From Nocardia goodfellowii (GTDB taxonomy: Bacteria; Actinomycetota; Actinomycetes; Mycobacteriales; Mycobacteriaceae): a stretch of DNA of 64,000 bases. Made by a program: the position numbers and the translations under genes. Location of the stretch: NCBI RefSeq assembly GCF_017875645.1, contig NZ_JAGGMR010000001.1:6572001-6636000 (forward strand), read 5' to 3'. The notes beneath the pieces were generated by a model. The model saw nothing but the letters and a program-made list of their open reading frames with translations, had not been told where the DNA came from and made no database searches. Positions within the stretch are counted from its first letter, which is position 1. Every line of letters starts with the position of its first letter. Shown here piece after piece: positions 16,969-24,566 of this stretch.

Positions 16969-17003
16969 AAGTAACCCCATATATACCCCTATTGGGGTTA
17001 CTT
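16969..17003. promoter_or_regulatory. Inverted repeat, candidate operator of the RHH-ClpN gene
   Basis: Perfect 11-base arms, AAGTAACCCCA at 16969-16979 and TGGGGTTACTT at 16993-17003, flank a 13-base AT-rich spacer that holds a further TACCCC. It lies 28 bases upstream of the start at 16941 and overlaps the stop codon of the DUF6010 gene. An RHH protein binding its own promoter is the simplest reading; a weak terminator is the alternative. Confidence 0.55.
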
Positions 17004-17426
17004 ATCAATAAAGGTCGGCTCGGCGGAGCGTTTACGCAGGAAAGCAAGCAGATCGGGGCCGCCACGCAGGCACCACAGCGCGATCACAGGGTCGCAAATC
17101 GCGCAGCCGAAGGAGGAATTGTGCGCGAAGGGAACGATCGGGTTGCCTTTCAGGTGATGCAAGATGTCCGAAACGGTGTGCAACAGCCAGGCGATGCCGA
17201 TGAACGTCCATGAATCCAGGCCGCGGAACGCACAGTAGGTGATCGCCGCGGCGAACACGTACTCCCAGGCGCCGAGGCCGCCGCCACTGAGATAGGCGGC
17301 TCCGGCACCGGCGACCATGATCGCGTTGAACTTGCGGCGATGCGGTTCGCGGATCAGTGACATCAGCACGGCGTAGACGCCGCCGATCAGTATCGGCACA
17401 ACGATATTGGCGACAGTGGACAGCAT
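16998..17426 (-). CDS. DUF6010 family membrane protein
   Basis: This 142-residue protein has about four hydrophobic segments and the DUF6010 pattern: RRKFNAIMVAGAGAAYLSGGGLG in the middle, then WLLHTVSDILHHLKGNPIVPF and SSFGCAICDPVIALWC. The His and Cys residues between helices 3 and 4 are conserved in the family and could bind metal or heme. Its function is unknown. The start at 17426 has GAGGAG upstream. Confidence 0.8.
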   Translation of the reverse strand: MLSTVANIVVPILIGGVYAVLMSLIREPHRRKFNAIMVAGAGAAYLSGGGLGAWEYVFAAAITYCAFRGLDSWTFIGIAWLLHTVSDILHHLKGNPIVPFAHNSSFGCAICDPVIALWCLRGGPDLLAFLRKRSAEPTFIDK

Positions 17427-17614
17427 GACCGGGCAACTCCTCGTAGCGGCTCAGGGTGAATCGGACACGAAGTTATCGCCCGGCCGGGACGGGTCCCAGT
17501 GGCATTTTCGTCAGGTATCCACGGAAAAACGCCACGGCCGCTATCGAGGTCCGGTCAGCGTTGTCGTCGCCCTTATCGGCCGTGCACGGCGATGACCCGA
17601 ATCCGGTGATGGGG

Positions 17615-17620
17615 TAGCTT
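17615..17620 (+). promoter_or_regulatory. Candidate -10 element of a leaderless promoter
   Basis: TAGCTT ends six bases before the ATG at 17627, and no Shine-Dalgarno sequence is present. Confidence 0.4.
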
Positions 17621-17626
17621 CACGCC

Positions 17627-18565
17627 ATGCACACGGTCGCGGTTCTGGCCTTGGACGGGGTCATACCCTTCGATCTGTCCACCCCCGTCGAGGTTTTCGA
17701 CCGCACCCGCCTGCCGGACGGCCGCCGCGCCTACCGGATCCACATCTGCGCCGAGCGGCCGGAGGTGGACGCGGGCACGTTCACGCTGCGGGCACCGTGG
17801 GGCCTGGAGGCCGTGGCCGCCGCCGATACCGTGATCGTCCCGGGCGTCGCCGATCCGACCGCGCCGCTCTCGCCGGCCGTGCGCGACACGATCCGCGCCG
17901 CCGCCGCGGCGGGCACCAGAATCGCCTCCATCTGCACCGGAACCTTCCCCTTGGCTGCCACCGGCCTGCTGGACGGACTGCGGGCGACCACCCATTGGAT
18001 CGTGGCGGACCTGCTGGCGGCCACCTATCCGCGGGTCGAGGTCGATCCGGACGTGCTGTACGTCGACAACGGCCAGATCCTCACCTCCGCCGGTGCGGCG
18101 GCGGGACTGGATCTGTGTCTGCACCTGATCCGCCGCGATTACGGCTCGGCCGTGGCGGCCGACGCGGCGCGGCTGTCGGTGATGCCGCTGGAACGCGAAG
18201 GCGGACAAGCCCAGTTCATCGTCCAGCAGCTCCCGCCCGCACCGCACGGCACCGCCTTGGAGCCGCTGCTGCTGTGGTTGCAGGACAACATGTCCCGCGA
18301 TCTCACCATCGCCGAGATCGCCGCCGAAGCGGGCACCAGCGCCCGAACCCTGTTGCGGCAGTTCCGCACGCAGACCGGCACCACGCCACTGCGCTGGCTG
18401 CACCGCGCCCGGATCCGCCGCGCCCAGCATCTGCTGGGAACCACCGACCACACGGTCGAACGCGTCGGTGCGCAGGTGGGTTTCGGCTCACCGACCGCGT
18501 TCCGCGACAACTTCAAACGCACCGTCGGCGTCCCCCCGAACGCCTACCGCCGCGCCTTCAGGTGA
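17627..18565 (+). CDS. GlxA-like regulator: DJ-1/PfpI domain plus AraC helix-turn-helix (first copy)
   Basis: This 312-residue protein begins with a DJ-1/PfpI domain (about 1-180). It includes IASICTGTFPLAATGLLDGLRATTHW, where the Cys sits in the nucleophile-elbow position. An AraC-type double helix-turn-helix follows (about 215-310: LTIAEIAAEAGTSARTLLRQF and HTVERVGAQVGFGSPTAFRDNF). GlxA-type regulators sense small molecules through the DJ-1 domain. A second copy follows in the same direction, and this one has its own leaderless-type promoter. Confidence 0.9.
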   Translation: MHTVAVLALDGVIPFDLSTPVEVFDRTRLPDGRRAYRIHICAERPEVDAGTFTLRAPWGLEAVAAADTVIVPGVADPTAPLSPAVRDTIRAAAAAGTRIASICTGTFPLAATGLLDGLRATTHWIVADLLAATYPRVEVDPDVLYVDNGQILTSAGAAAGLDLCLHLIRRDYGSAVAADAARLSVMPLEREGGQAQFIVQQLPPAPHGTALEPLLLWLQDNMSRDLTIAEIAAEAGTSARTLLRQFRTQTGTTPLRWLHRARIRRAQHLLGTTDHTVERVGAQVGFGSPTAFRDNFKRTVGVPPNAYRRAFR

Positions 18566-18573
18566 GCGCCCGC

Positions 18574-18579
18574 TAAGTT
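18574..18579 (+). promoter_or_regulatory. Candidate -10 element of a leaderless promoter
   Basis: TAAGTT ends six bases before the ATG at 18586 and only nine bases after the stop of the preceding gene. No Shine-Dalgarno sequence is present. Confidence 0.4.
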
Positions 18580-18585
18580 CTGGCC

Positions 18586-19569
18586 ATGGCGATCGTGACA
18601 GTGCTGGCATTGGATGACGTACTCGGATTCGAGGTGATGCTGTCGGGCATGGTGTTCGGCGCGGCGAACTCGATCTCGGGCAGCGACCACTACGACATCA
18701 GGGTCGTGGCGAAGGGCCGTTCGGCCACCGTCGCTCCCGTGCACGGAGCGGTCCAGCTGCGGACGCAGTGGGATATCGACAGTGTCGCCGAAGCCGACAT
18801 CGTCATGATTCCCGGCAAGGCCGGATTCCTGTGCGAGCCGGACGCACTCGTCGTCGACGCCCTCCTGGCCGCGGCCGAGCGCGGCGCCCGGCTGGCCTCG
18901 GTCTGTGTCGGCGCCTTCACCCTCGCCGCCACCGGACTCCTGGATGGGCTGCGGGCGACCACGCATTGGGAATACGCCGCGGAGCTGGCGCGCCGGCATC
19001 CGCGGGTGGAGGTGGATTCGTCGGTGCTGTTCATCGACAACGGCGCGGTGCTCACCTCGGCCGGCGCCGTCGCCGGCCTGGATCTGTGCCTGCACATGGT
19101 GCGTCAGGATCTCGGGGCGGCGGTCGCCGCCGACACCGCCCGGCGCCTCGTGATGCCGCCGCAGCGGGACGGTGGGCAAGCGCAGTTCATCGCCCATACC
19201 GATCCCGAGAGCACGGATGTCTCGCTGCGACCCGTGCTGGAGTGGATGCAGCGCAACCTGCACCGTCCGTTGACGCTCGACGACATCGCCGGGCACGCCG
19301 CCATCAGCGTGCGGAGCTTGAATCGCCGCTTCCGCGCGGAGATCGGGACCACACCGCTGCAATGGTTGTTGCGCGCCCGCGTCCATCGGGCGCAGCAGTT
19401 GCTGGAGACCACCGAGTTGTCCGTCGAGCGCATCGCCGAGGAAGCGGGATTCGGCGCCGCGACCACGCTGCGCTATCACTTCGCACGAGTGACCCGCACG
19501 TCGCCGCAGGCGTACCGCAACAGTTTTCAGCATCGGGAGGTTGCCCGGGAGGACCGGATGGCGGGCTAG
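18586..19569 (+). CDS. GlxA-like regulator: DJ-1/PfpI domain plus AraC helix-turn-helix (second copy)
   Basis: This 327-residue protein has the same two-domain layout as its neighbour at 17627. The DJ-1 part holds LASVCVGAFTLAATGLLDGLRATTHW and the HTH part LTLDDIAGHAAISVRSLNRRF and LSVERIAEEAGFGAATTLRYHF. The two are clearly paralogous but differ in the sensor N-terminus, so they may bind different ligands. The gene precedes the HD-domain genes by 109 bases and is their likely regulator. Confidence 0.9.
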   Translation: MAIVTVLALDDVLGFEVMLSGMVFGAANSISGSDHYDIRVVAKGRSATVAPVHGAVQLRTQWDIDSVAEADIVMIPGKAGFLCEPDALVVDALLAAAERGARLASVCVGAFTLAATGLLDGLRATTHWEYAAELARRHPRVEVDSSVLFIDNGAVLTSAGAVAGLDLCLHMVRQDLGAAVAADTARRLVMPPQRDGGQAQFIAHTDPESTDVSLRPVLEWMQRNLHRPLTLDDIAGHAAISVRSLNRRFRAEIGTTPLQWLLRARVHRAQQLLETTELSVERIAEEAGFGAATTLRYHFARVTRTSPQAYRNSFQHREVAREDRMAG

Positions 19570-19678
19570 ATCGGAGACCACCCCCTGGCCAGAATTGCGC
19601 GGTACGTGGCTATCTGGCCACTGGGCAACCGCTTTCGACGACCCGAGACTGGGTGGGCACCGTCGGAAGGACCCTCAA

Positions 19679-20722
19679 ATGACTGTTCAGCACATCGATC
19701 CGGCCCAGTTCGGATTCCCCACAACCGATCTCGCCGTCGCGGCCGACGAGTTGGTCGCCCGGGTGTCACCGCCGCTCGTCTACAACCACTGCGTCCGCAG
19801 CTACTTGTTCGCACGTGAGGTCGCGGCCGCGGAGGGACTGCGCGCCGACGCGGACTACGACGCGGAGTTGCTCTATCTCGGCAGCGTGCTGCACGACCTG
19901 GGCGCGACCGAGCACGCCAACGGCGATCAGCGTTTCGAGGTCGACGGCGCCGATGCCGCAGCGGAATTTCTCCGCGGCCGCGGTGTCGAGGAAAGCAGAG
20001 TGCAGACCGTCTGGAACGCGGTGGCGCTGCACACCAGCGACGGGATCGCACACCGCTTCGGTCCGATCGAGGCGTTGGTCCAACGCGGCACCGGTGTGGA
20101 TATCGTCGGCCGCGACCGAGAGCTGTTGCCGGACGGGTTCGCCGATCGCGTTCATGCCGTCTGGCCGCGCCACGACCTCGGATACGCGTTCGGCGAGATG
20201 CTGGCCCGGCAGGTGCGCGACAATCCGGCCAAGGGCAGCTCGTTCACCTTTCCCGGTCAGGTGTGTCAGCTGTATTACCCCACGCACGGAACGGTGACCT
20301 GGTTCGACATCGTCGACAACGCGGGCTGGAACGACCGGCCGGTCCGAGTCGGTGGTGGAGCTGTCGGGGCAGCGACCCCGCACGAGCTGGCGGCGCTGTT
20401 CGCGCGATTCTTCAACGCCGGCGACCTCGACGCGTTGATGTCGCTGTATGAACCCGCGGCCGTACTGTTCACCGGTCCCGGTGTGCGGCAAGCCGGTACG
20501 GCGGCGATCCGGACGGCGCTCGAAGCCATGATCGCTTCGGGGGCGAAGATCGAGCTCCACTCCCGCCGGATCCACGTCGCCGGAGAACTCGCGTTGATCG
20601 CCAACGACGCCATTGTGTCCGGCACGGGCGAGCCCGTCCGATCCGCGTCTACCGAAATCGCCCGGCGCGGCAGCGACGGATCTTGGCGTTACGTGCTGGA
20701 CGACCCCTACTTCTCGGTCTGA
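19679..20722 (+). CDS. HD-domain hydrolase (cyanamide hydratase-like) fused to an NTF2-like domain
   Basis: This 347-residue protein has an N-terminal HD domain: His37 in YNHCVRSYLFAREVA, the His-Asp doublet at 72-73 (LGSVLHDLG), and ALHTSDG further on. That pattern is closest to the HD subgroup that includes cyanamide hydratase. From about residue 230 an NTF2/SnoaL-like domain follows (ELAALFARFFNAGDLDALMSLYEPAAVLFTGPG and GSWRYVLDDPYF). The start at 19679 has GGAAGGA seven bases upstream. A paralogue without the NTF2 part but with a Tat signal follows 33 bases later. The substrate is unknown; a C-N triple-bond compound is inference from the family. Confidence 0.7.
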   Translation: MTVQHIDPAQFGFPTTDLAVAADELVARVSPPLVYNHCVRSYLFAREVAAAEGLRADADYDAELLYLGSVLHDLGATEHANGDQRFEVDGADAAAEFLRGRGVEESRVQTVWNAVALHTSDGIAHRFGPIEALVQRGTGVDIVGRDRELLPDGFADRVHAVWPRHDLGYAFGEMLARQVRDNPAKGSSFTFPGQVCQLYYPTHGTVTWFDIVDNAGWNDRPVRVGGGAVGAATPHELAALFARFFNAGDLDALMSLYEPAAVLFTGPGVRQAGTAAIRTALEAMIASGAKIELHSRRIHVAGELALIANDAIVSGTGEPVRSASTEIARRGSDGSWRYVLDDPYFSV

Positions 20723-20755
20723 CGCGGCACCGTGCGACCTCGAGCGGAGACACCT

Positions 20756-21490
20756 GTGTCACTATCCCGACGTGCCGCCATCGCGGCCGGAATCGCCGGC
20801 ACCGCGGCGGTTTCCATGCCCACCCGAGCGCGGGCGAACGCGGACCCGCTGGCCCTTCCGGCCACACCGCTGGCCGACGACGCCTTACGAATGATCACCG
20901 GTGCGCTGGAGCCGCATCTACGAAATCACAGCGTTCGGGGGTTTCTGTTCGGTCGCGCCGTCTCGGCCGAACGCGGACTGCGACCGGGGACGGACTACGA
21001 CGAGGAGACCATGTTCCTCATCTGTGCGCTGCATGACCTGGGCCTGTCCGAAAGGGCCAATGGCGCACAACGTTTCGAGATGGACGGCGCGGATTACGCC
21101 GCACAGTATCTGGAGGCGCGCGGCATCACCGACGACCGGGTCGACATCATCTGGGACGCTATCGCCGCGCATACCTCCGGGTTCAGCGACTCCCCCGTCT
21201 ACCGGCGCCGCCGCCCCGCCGAAATCTGGATCTCGGTGACCGGAATCGGCCTCGATCTGAGCGGTGGCCCGGAGGATCTGCCGCCCGGATTCGCCGACCA
21301 TGTGCACGCCGTCTATCCACGCCTCGGCGGCGTCCGCGCGCTCACCGCCTCGGTCGAGCGCCAGGTGGTCGCCGATCCACGTAAGGCGCCGCCCGGCAGC
21401 TTGCCGGGGGAGATTCTGCGGCTCCGGCATCCGGAACTGGCGCCGTTCAGCTGGGACACCGTGCTGGAGACCAACCGCTGGGGGGACTGA
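20756..21490 (+). CDS. Tat-exported HD-domain protein
   Basis: This 244-residue protein begins with a twin-arginine signal: Ser-Arg-Arg-Ala-Ala-Ile at residues 4-9, a hydrophobic stretch, then Ala-Arg-Ala-Asn-Ala. The mature part is an HD domain with the same signature as its neighbour (HSVRGFLFGRAVSAERGL, then CALHDLGLSERANG, then AAHTSGF). The GTG at 20756 has GGAG upstream and puts the twin arginines in the normal place; a GTG at 20732 is in frame. Export of a metal-dependent HD enzyme is unusual and fits Tat, which carries folded metalloproteins. Confidence 0.75.
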   Translation: MSLSRRAAIAAGIAGTAAVSMPTRARANADPLALPATPLADDALRMITGALEPHLRNHSVRGFLFGRAVSAERGLRPGTDYDEETMFLICALHDLGLSERANGAQRFEMDGADYAAQYLEARGITDDRVDIIWDAIAAHTSGFSDSPVYRRRRPAEIWISVTGIGLDLSGGPEDLPPGFADHVHAVYPRLGGVRALTASVERQVVADPRKAPPGSLPGEILRLRHPELAPFSWDTVLETNRWGD

Positions 21491-21535
21491 TCGTCCAGCA
21501 ACGTGCCGAACCACGAGTGCTACAGGAGAATTGAT

Positions 21536-22171
21536 ATGACAACCTACGGACTATTGATCTTCGACCAGGTCGAGGAGCTGGATTTCGCCGGACCCTGGGA
21601 GGTCTTCACCGCCTCCTCGAGGCTGCGCGGCGACGTCGATACCGCGGTACTCGTCGCCGAGACGCCCGACGTCGTGCGCTGCGCCAAGGGTCTGCGAGTG
21701 CTGCCCGACCACACGGTGCACGATCATCCCGCGCTGGACGTCCTCCTGGTCCCGGGCGGGTACGGTGCCCGCGTCATCCAGCCGCACAACCCGGTGGTGA
21801 CCGAGTGGATCGCCGGCACCGCCGCGACCGCCGCCTGGACGACCGGCGTCTGCACCGGCGCGTTTCTGCTCCATGCCGCCGGAGTGGCCCGGGGCCGCCG
21901 AGTGGCCACGCACTGGAAATACGAGGACGATCTGGAGCGGCTCGGCGAGGTCACCGTCGTCCGCGACGCCCGCTACGTCGTGTCGGGCAATCTGGTTACC
22001 AGCCAAGGGGTTTCGGCCGGGATCGACAGCGCTCTGTGGCTGGTCGGGGCGTTGCACGGTCGCGACCACGCCCGGGCCGTCCGCCGCGTCATCCAGTACG
22101 ATCCCGCACCGCCCTATCTCGCCGACGAGCCCCTTACCGTCCCCGGAACGGCCGGAAGTGGTTGGGAGTGA
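21536..22171 (+). CDS. DJ-1/PfpI family protein, isonitrile hydratase-like
   Basis: This 211-residue protein is a stand-alone DJ-1/PfpI domain. The nucleophile elbow is TTGVCTGAFLLHAAG with Cys, after LDVLLVPGGYG, and the first strand YGLLIFDQVEELDFAGPWEVF carries the conserved acidic residue. Such proteins include isonitrile hydratase and other hydratases. The start at 21536 has AGGAGA upstream, and the gene ends two bases before the peroxidase start, so the two are translationally linked. Confidence 0.8.
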   Translation: MTTYGLLIFDQVEELDFAGPWEVFTASSRLRGDVDTAVLVAETPDVVRCAKGLRVLPDHTVHDHPALDVLLVPGGYGARVIQPHNPVVTEWIAGTAATAAWTTGVCTGAFLLHAAGVARGRRVATHWKYEDDLERLGEVTVVRDARYVVSGNLVTSQGVSAGIDSALWLVGALHGRDHARAVRRVIQYDPAPPYLADEPLTVPGTAGSGWE

Positions 22172-22173
22172 GG

Positions 22174-23445
22174 ATGTTTCCGGAGCGACTGTCCCGGCGT
22201 GCGCTCGTCGGGACGGCGCTCGCCTCGGCCGGCGCGGCCACCGCCGGTGCCGTGCTTACCCGCATGCCTGAATCCCCTGCTCCCGCCGTGGAGCCGTTCC
22301 ACGGAAAGCATCAGGCAGGTATCGCCACTCGCGCCCAATCGCACGCACTGTTTCTCGCATGCGATATCGCACGGCCGGATCGGGGCGCGCTGCGCGATCT
22401 ACTGGCGACCTGGACCGCGACTGCCGCCGCGCTCACCGCAGGCGACCCGGCTCCCGAAAAGCCGGACACGCCAGTGGGACTGAGTGCGCACACCGATTTC
22501 GCGACCGGCCTGAATCCAGCCCATCTGACCGTCACCTTCGGATTGGGCCCGGCCTTGTTCGACGACCGCTTCGGGCTCGCCGACCGGCGACCGGCGCACC
22601 TGTGGACGCTGCCCGAATTCGCCGGTGACGCACTGAATCCCGCCTGGTGTGGCGGAGACATCCTGGTGCAGATCTGCGCGGACGACGCCCAGATCGTCAG
22701 CCACACCTTCCGCGCACTGCGGGCGGGCATGCCCGGCCTGGCCCGGATGCGCTGGACCCAGCAGGGCTTCCTGAGCCGACCGGCCGACGGCGGTACACCA
22801 CGGAATATGTTCGGGCACAAGGACGGAACCGCCAACCCGGCTTCCGGCACCCGGGAATTCGCCGATACGGTATGGGTCGACTCCCCCGCCGAGCCCGCCT
22901 GGTTCAGAAACGGAACCTACCTGGTGTTCCGCAAGATCCGGATGCGGACCGCCGAATGGGACCAGCTACCGACGGTGGTCCACGACCAGATCATCGGGCG
23001 ACGACGGAGCGACGGCGCTCCACTCGGGGCGCACGGCGAATTCGATCCGATCGATCTCGAAGCACGTACCGCCAGAGGGGATCTCGCCATCCCGGCCGAT
23101 GCCCATGTGCGCTTGGTACACGGCATTCCCATGCTGCGCCGCGGCTACAACTACGACTACGGCCTGCTCACCACCGCCGACCAGGATACGGAAGCAGTCG
23201 CACCGCACAGCCATGCACCGGGGACCGATGCCGACCATACGCACGGCGGCCACGATCGACTCGACGTCGGCCTCCTGTTCGCCGCATACCAGAACAACCC
23301 GCCCGGCCAATTCATCCGGGCCCAGCGACTCATGGCCGCCACCGACCCGCTGACGCCGCTGATCCAGCACACCGGCAGCGCACTGTTCGCCATCCCGCCG
23401 GGCGCTGCCCCTGGCGCACCGATCGCCGCCGCTCTCGACCTCTGA
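22174..23445 (+). CDS. Tat-exported DyP-type heme peroxidase with His-rich insert
   Basis: This 423-residue EfeB-like peroxidase has a Tat signal (LSRRALVGTALASAG, residues 6-20), the DyP motif GHKDG at 214-218 with catalytic Asp217, the arginine of GTYLVFRKIRM, and the proximal heme ligand His311 in ADAHVRL, followed by LRRGYNYDYG. After this, residues about 345-360 form a His-rich insert with six His in 16 residues, which I do not know from EfeB proteins. No EfeU or EfeO gene is adjacent, so it is not part of an efeUOB iron system. Encapsulin is also absent. It should act outside the membrane on peroxide or a small aromatic substrate. Confidence 0.85.
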   Translation: MFPERLSRRALVGTALASAGAATAGAVLTRMPESPAPAVEPFHGKHQAGIATRAQSHALFLACDIARPDRGALRDLLATWTATAAALTAGDPAPEKPDTPVGLSAHTDFATGLNPAHLTVTFGLGPALFDDRFGLADRRPAHLWTLPEFAGDALNPAWCGGDILVQICADDAQIVSHTFRALRAGMPGLARMRWTQQGFLSRPADGGTPRNMFGHKDGTANPASGTREFADTVWVDSPAEPAWFRNGTYLVFRKIRMRTAEWDQLPTVVHDQIIGRRRSDGAPLGAHGEFDPIDLEARTARGDLAIPADAHVRLVHGIPMLRRGYNYDYGLLTTADQDTEAVAPHSHAPGTDADHTHGGHDRLDVGLLFAAYQNNPPGQFIRAQRLMAATDPLTPLIQHTGSALFAIPPGAAPGAPIAAALDL

Positions 23446-23497
23446 GCGGCGGCCGGATGCCCCCATGAGCAGCCGGGATTCCGACCGGCAAACCACG

Positions 23498-23516
23498 TTA
23501 GGTTAGGGTTACTTAC
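23498..23516 (+). promoter_or_regulatory. IdeR/DtxR-type iron box
   Basis: The 19 bases match the IdeR consensus (TTAGGTTAGSCTAACCTAA) at 15 positions, with the left ten perfect. It abuts the GTG at 23517. TAGGGT within it (23504-23509) lies seven bases before the start and could be the -10 of a leaderless promoter, so iron-loaded repressor would block RNA polymerase. Confidence 0.8.
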
Positions 23517-24566
23517 GTGAAGTTTTCTGTGGGCCGGATCGGTTTGGTGTGCGTTACCGCGGCGTTGGCGAGTGTGCTCGTCGCTTGCGGAGAGTCCGAG
23601 CAGGTCGGTGGTACGGGTGCGGCGGCGGGCGGGGAAGGCAGCACGAGTTATCCGCTGACCCTCGACAACTGCGGCCAGACCGTCACCCTCGACGCCGCGC
23701 CGCGGCGGGTGGTTTCGCTGGACCAGGGCTCCACCGAGATCCTGCTGTCCCTCGGGCTCGGTGACCGTGTGGTCGGCACCGCGTCGTGGACCGATCCCAT
23801 TCGCGAGAACCTGGCGGAGGCGAACAAAGCGGTGCCGCGGCTCGCGGACAACGCGCCGACCTACGAGGTCGTTCTCGATGCCGACCCGGACTTCGTGACC
23901 GCGTCGTTCGGCCGGCACTTCAAACAAGGCGGCGTCGCGGAGCGCGCCCGCTTCGCCGAGACCGGAATCGAGTCCTACCTCTCGCCCACCGACTGCGAGA
24001 AGGGCATCAGCATCAACGGCGGCGGCAAGCGCACCACACCGCTGGCGATGGAATCGCTGTATCAAGAGATCACGGAGCTCGCGACCGTGTTCGACGTGCG
24101 GGAGCGGGGCGCGCGACTCGTCGGCGAACTGCGCGCTCGCGAGGCCGCGGCGATCGCGGGGATCGAGAAGTCGAAGATGTCGATGGCGTTCTGGTTCGCC
24201 GACACCAAGAGCCCCTATGTCGGCGGCGGACTCGGTTCGGCCAATCTGCTCGCCACCACGGTCGGCGCGACCAACGTGTTCTCGGACCTGACCGACGACT
24301 GGCCGGCTGTCGGCTGGGAGACCCTGGTGGAGCGCAACCCGGACGTCCTGGTCCTCGGCGACCTGCTGCGCAACCGCTTCCCCGGCGACCGGCTGTCCGA
24401 CAAGATCGCTTTCCTCGAATCCGATCCGGTGACGCGCACGCTCGACGCGGTACGCGCCAAGCGGTACATCGCCCTGCACGGTGCGGAGATGAACCCGTCC
24501 ATCCGGGCTGTCGACGGCCTCGAGAAGGTCGCCGCCGGCCTTCGTGAGCTGAAGGCGCCCAACTGA
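23517..24566 (+). CDS. Iron-siderophore ABC transporter, substrate-binding lipoprotein
   Basis: This 349-residue protein has a lipoprotein signal (LVAC, Cys24) and a FepB/FecB-type binding fold: LTLDNCGQTVTLDAAPRRVVSLDQGSTEILLSLGLGDRVVG, then ERNPDVLVLGDLL near the end. It is the first gene of an operon with permease, ATPase and exporter genes and stands directly behind an iron box. Expected to bind a ferri-siderophore at the outer face of the membrane. Confidence 0.9.
   Translation: MKFSVGRIGLVCVTAALASVLVACGESEQVGGTGAAAGGEGSTSYPLTLDNCGQTVTLDAAPRRVVSLDQGSTEILLSLGLGDRVVGTASWTDPIRENLAEANKAVPRLADNAPTYEVVLDADPDFVTASFGRHFKQGGVAERARFAETGIESYLSPTDCEKGISINGGGKRTTPLAMESLYQEITELATVFDVRERGARLVGELRAREAAAIAGIEKSKMSMAFWFADTKSPYVGGGLGSANLLATTVGATNVFSDLTDDWPAVGWETLVERNPDVLVLGDLLRNRFPGDRLSDKIAFLESDPVTRTLDAVRAKRYIALHGAEMNPSIRAVDGLEKVAAGLRELKAPN

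Noticed and set aside
16969..17003. Reading the inverted repeat as a plain terminator of the DUF6010 gene
   Set aside because: The loop is 13 bases, no T-run follows, and the right arm lies on the stop codon. An operator for the RHH protein fits better, though the terminator role is not excluded.
21805..22173. N-terminal extension of the DyP peroxidase frame
   Set aside because: It overlaps the DJ-1 gene in another frame and is Arg-rich. The ATG at 22174 gives a clean Tat signal.
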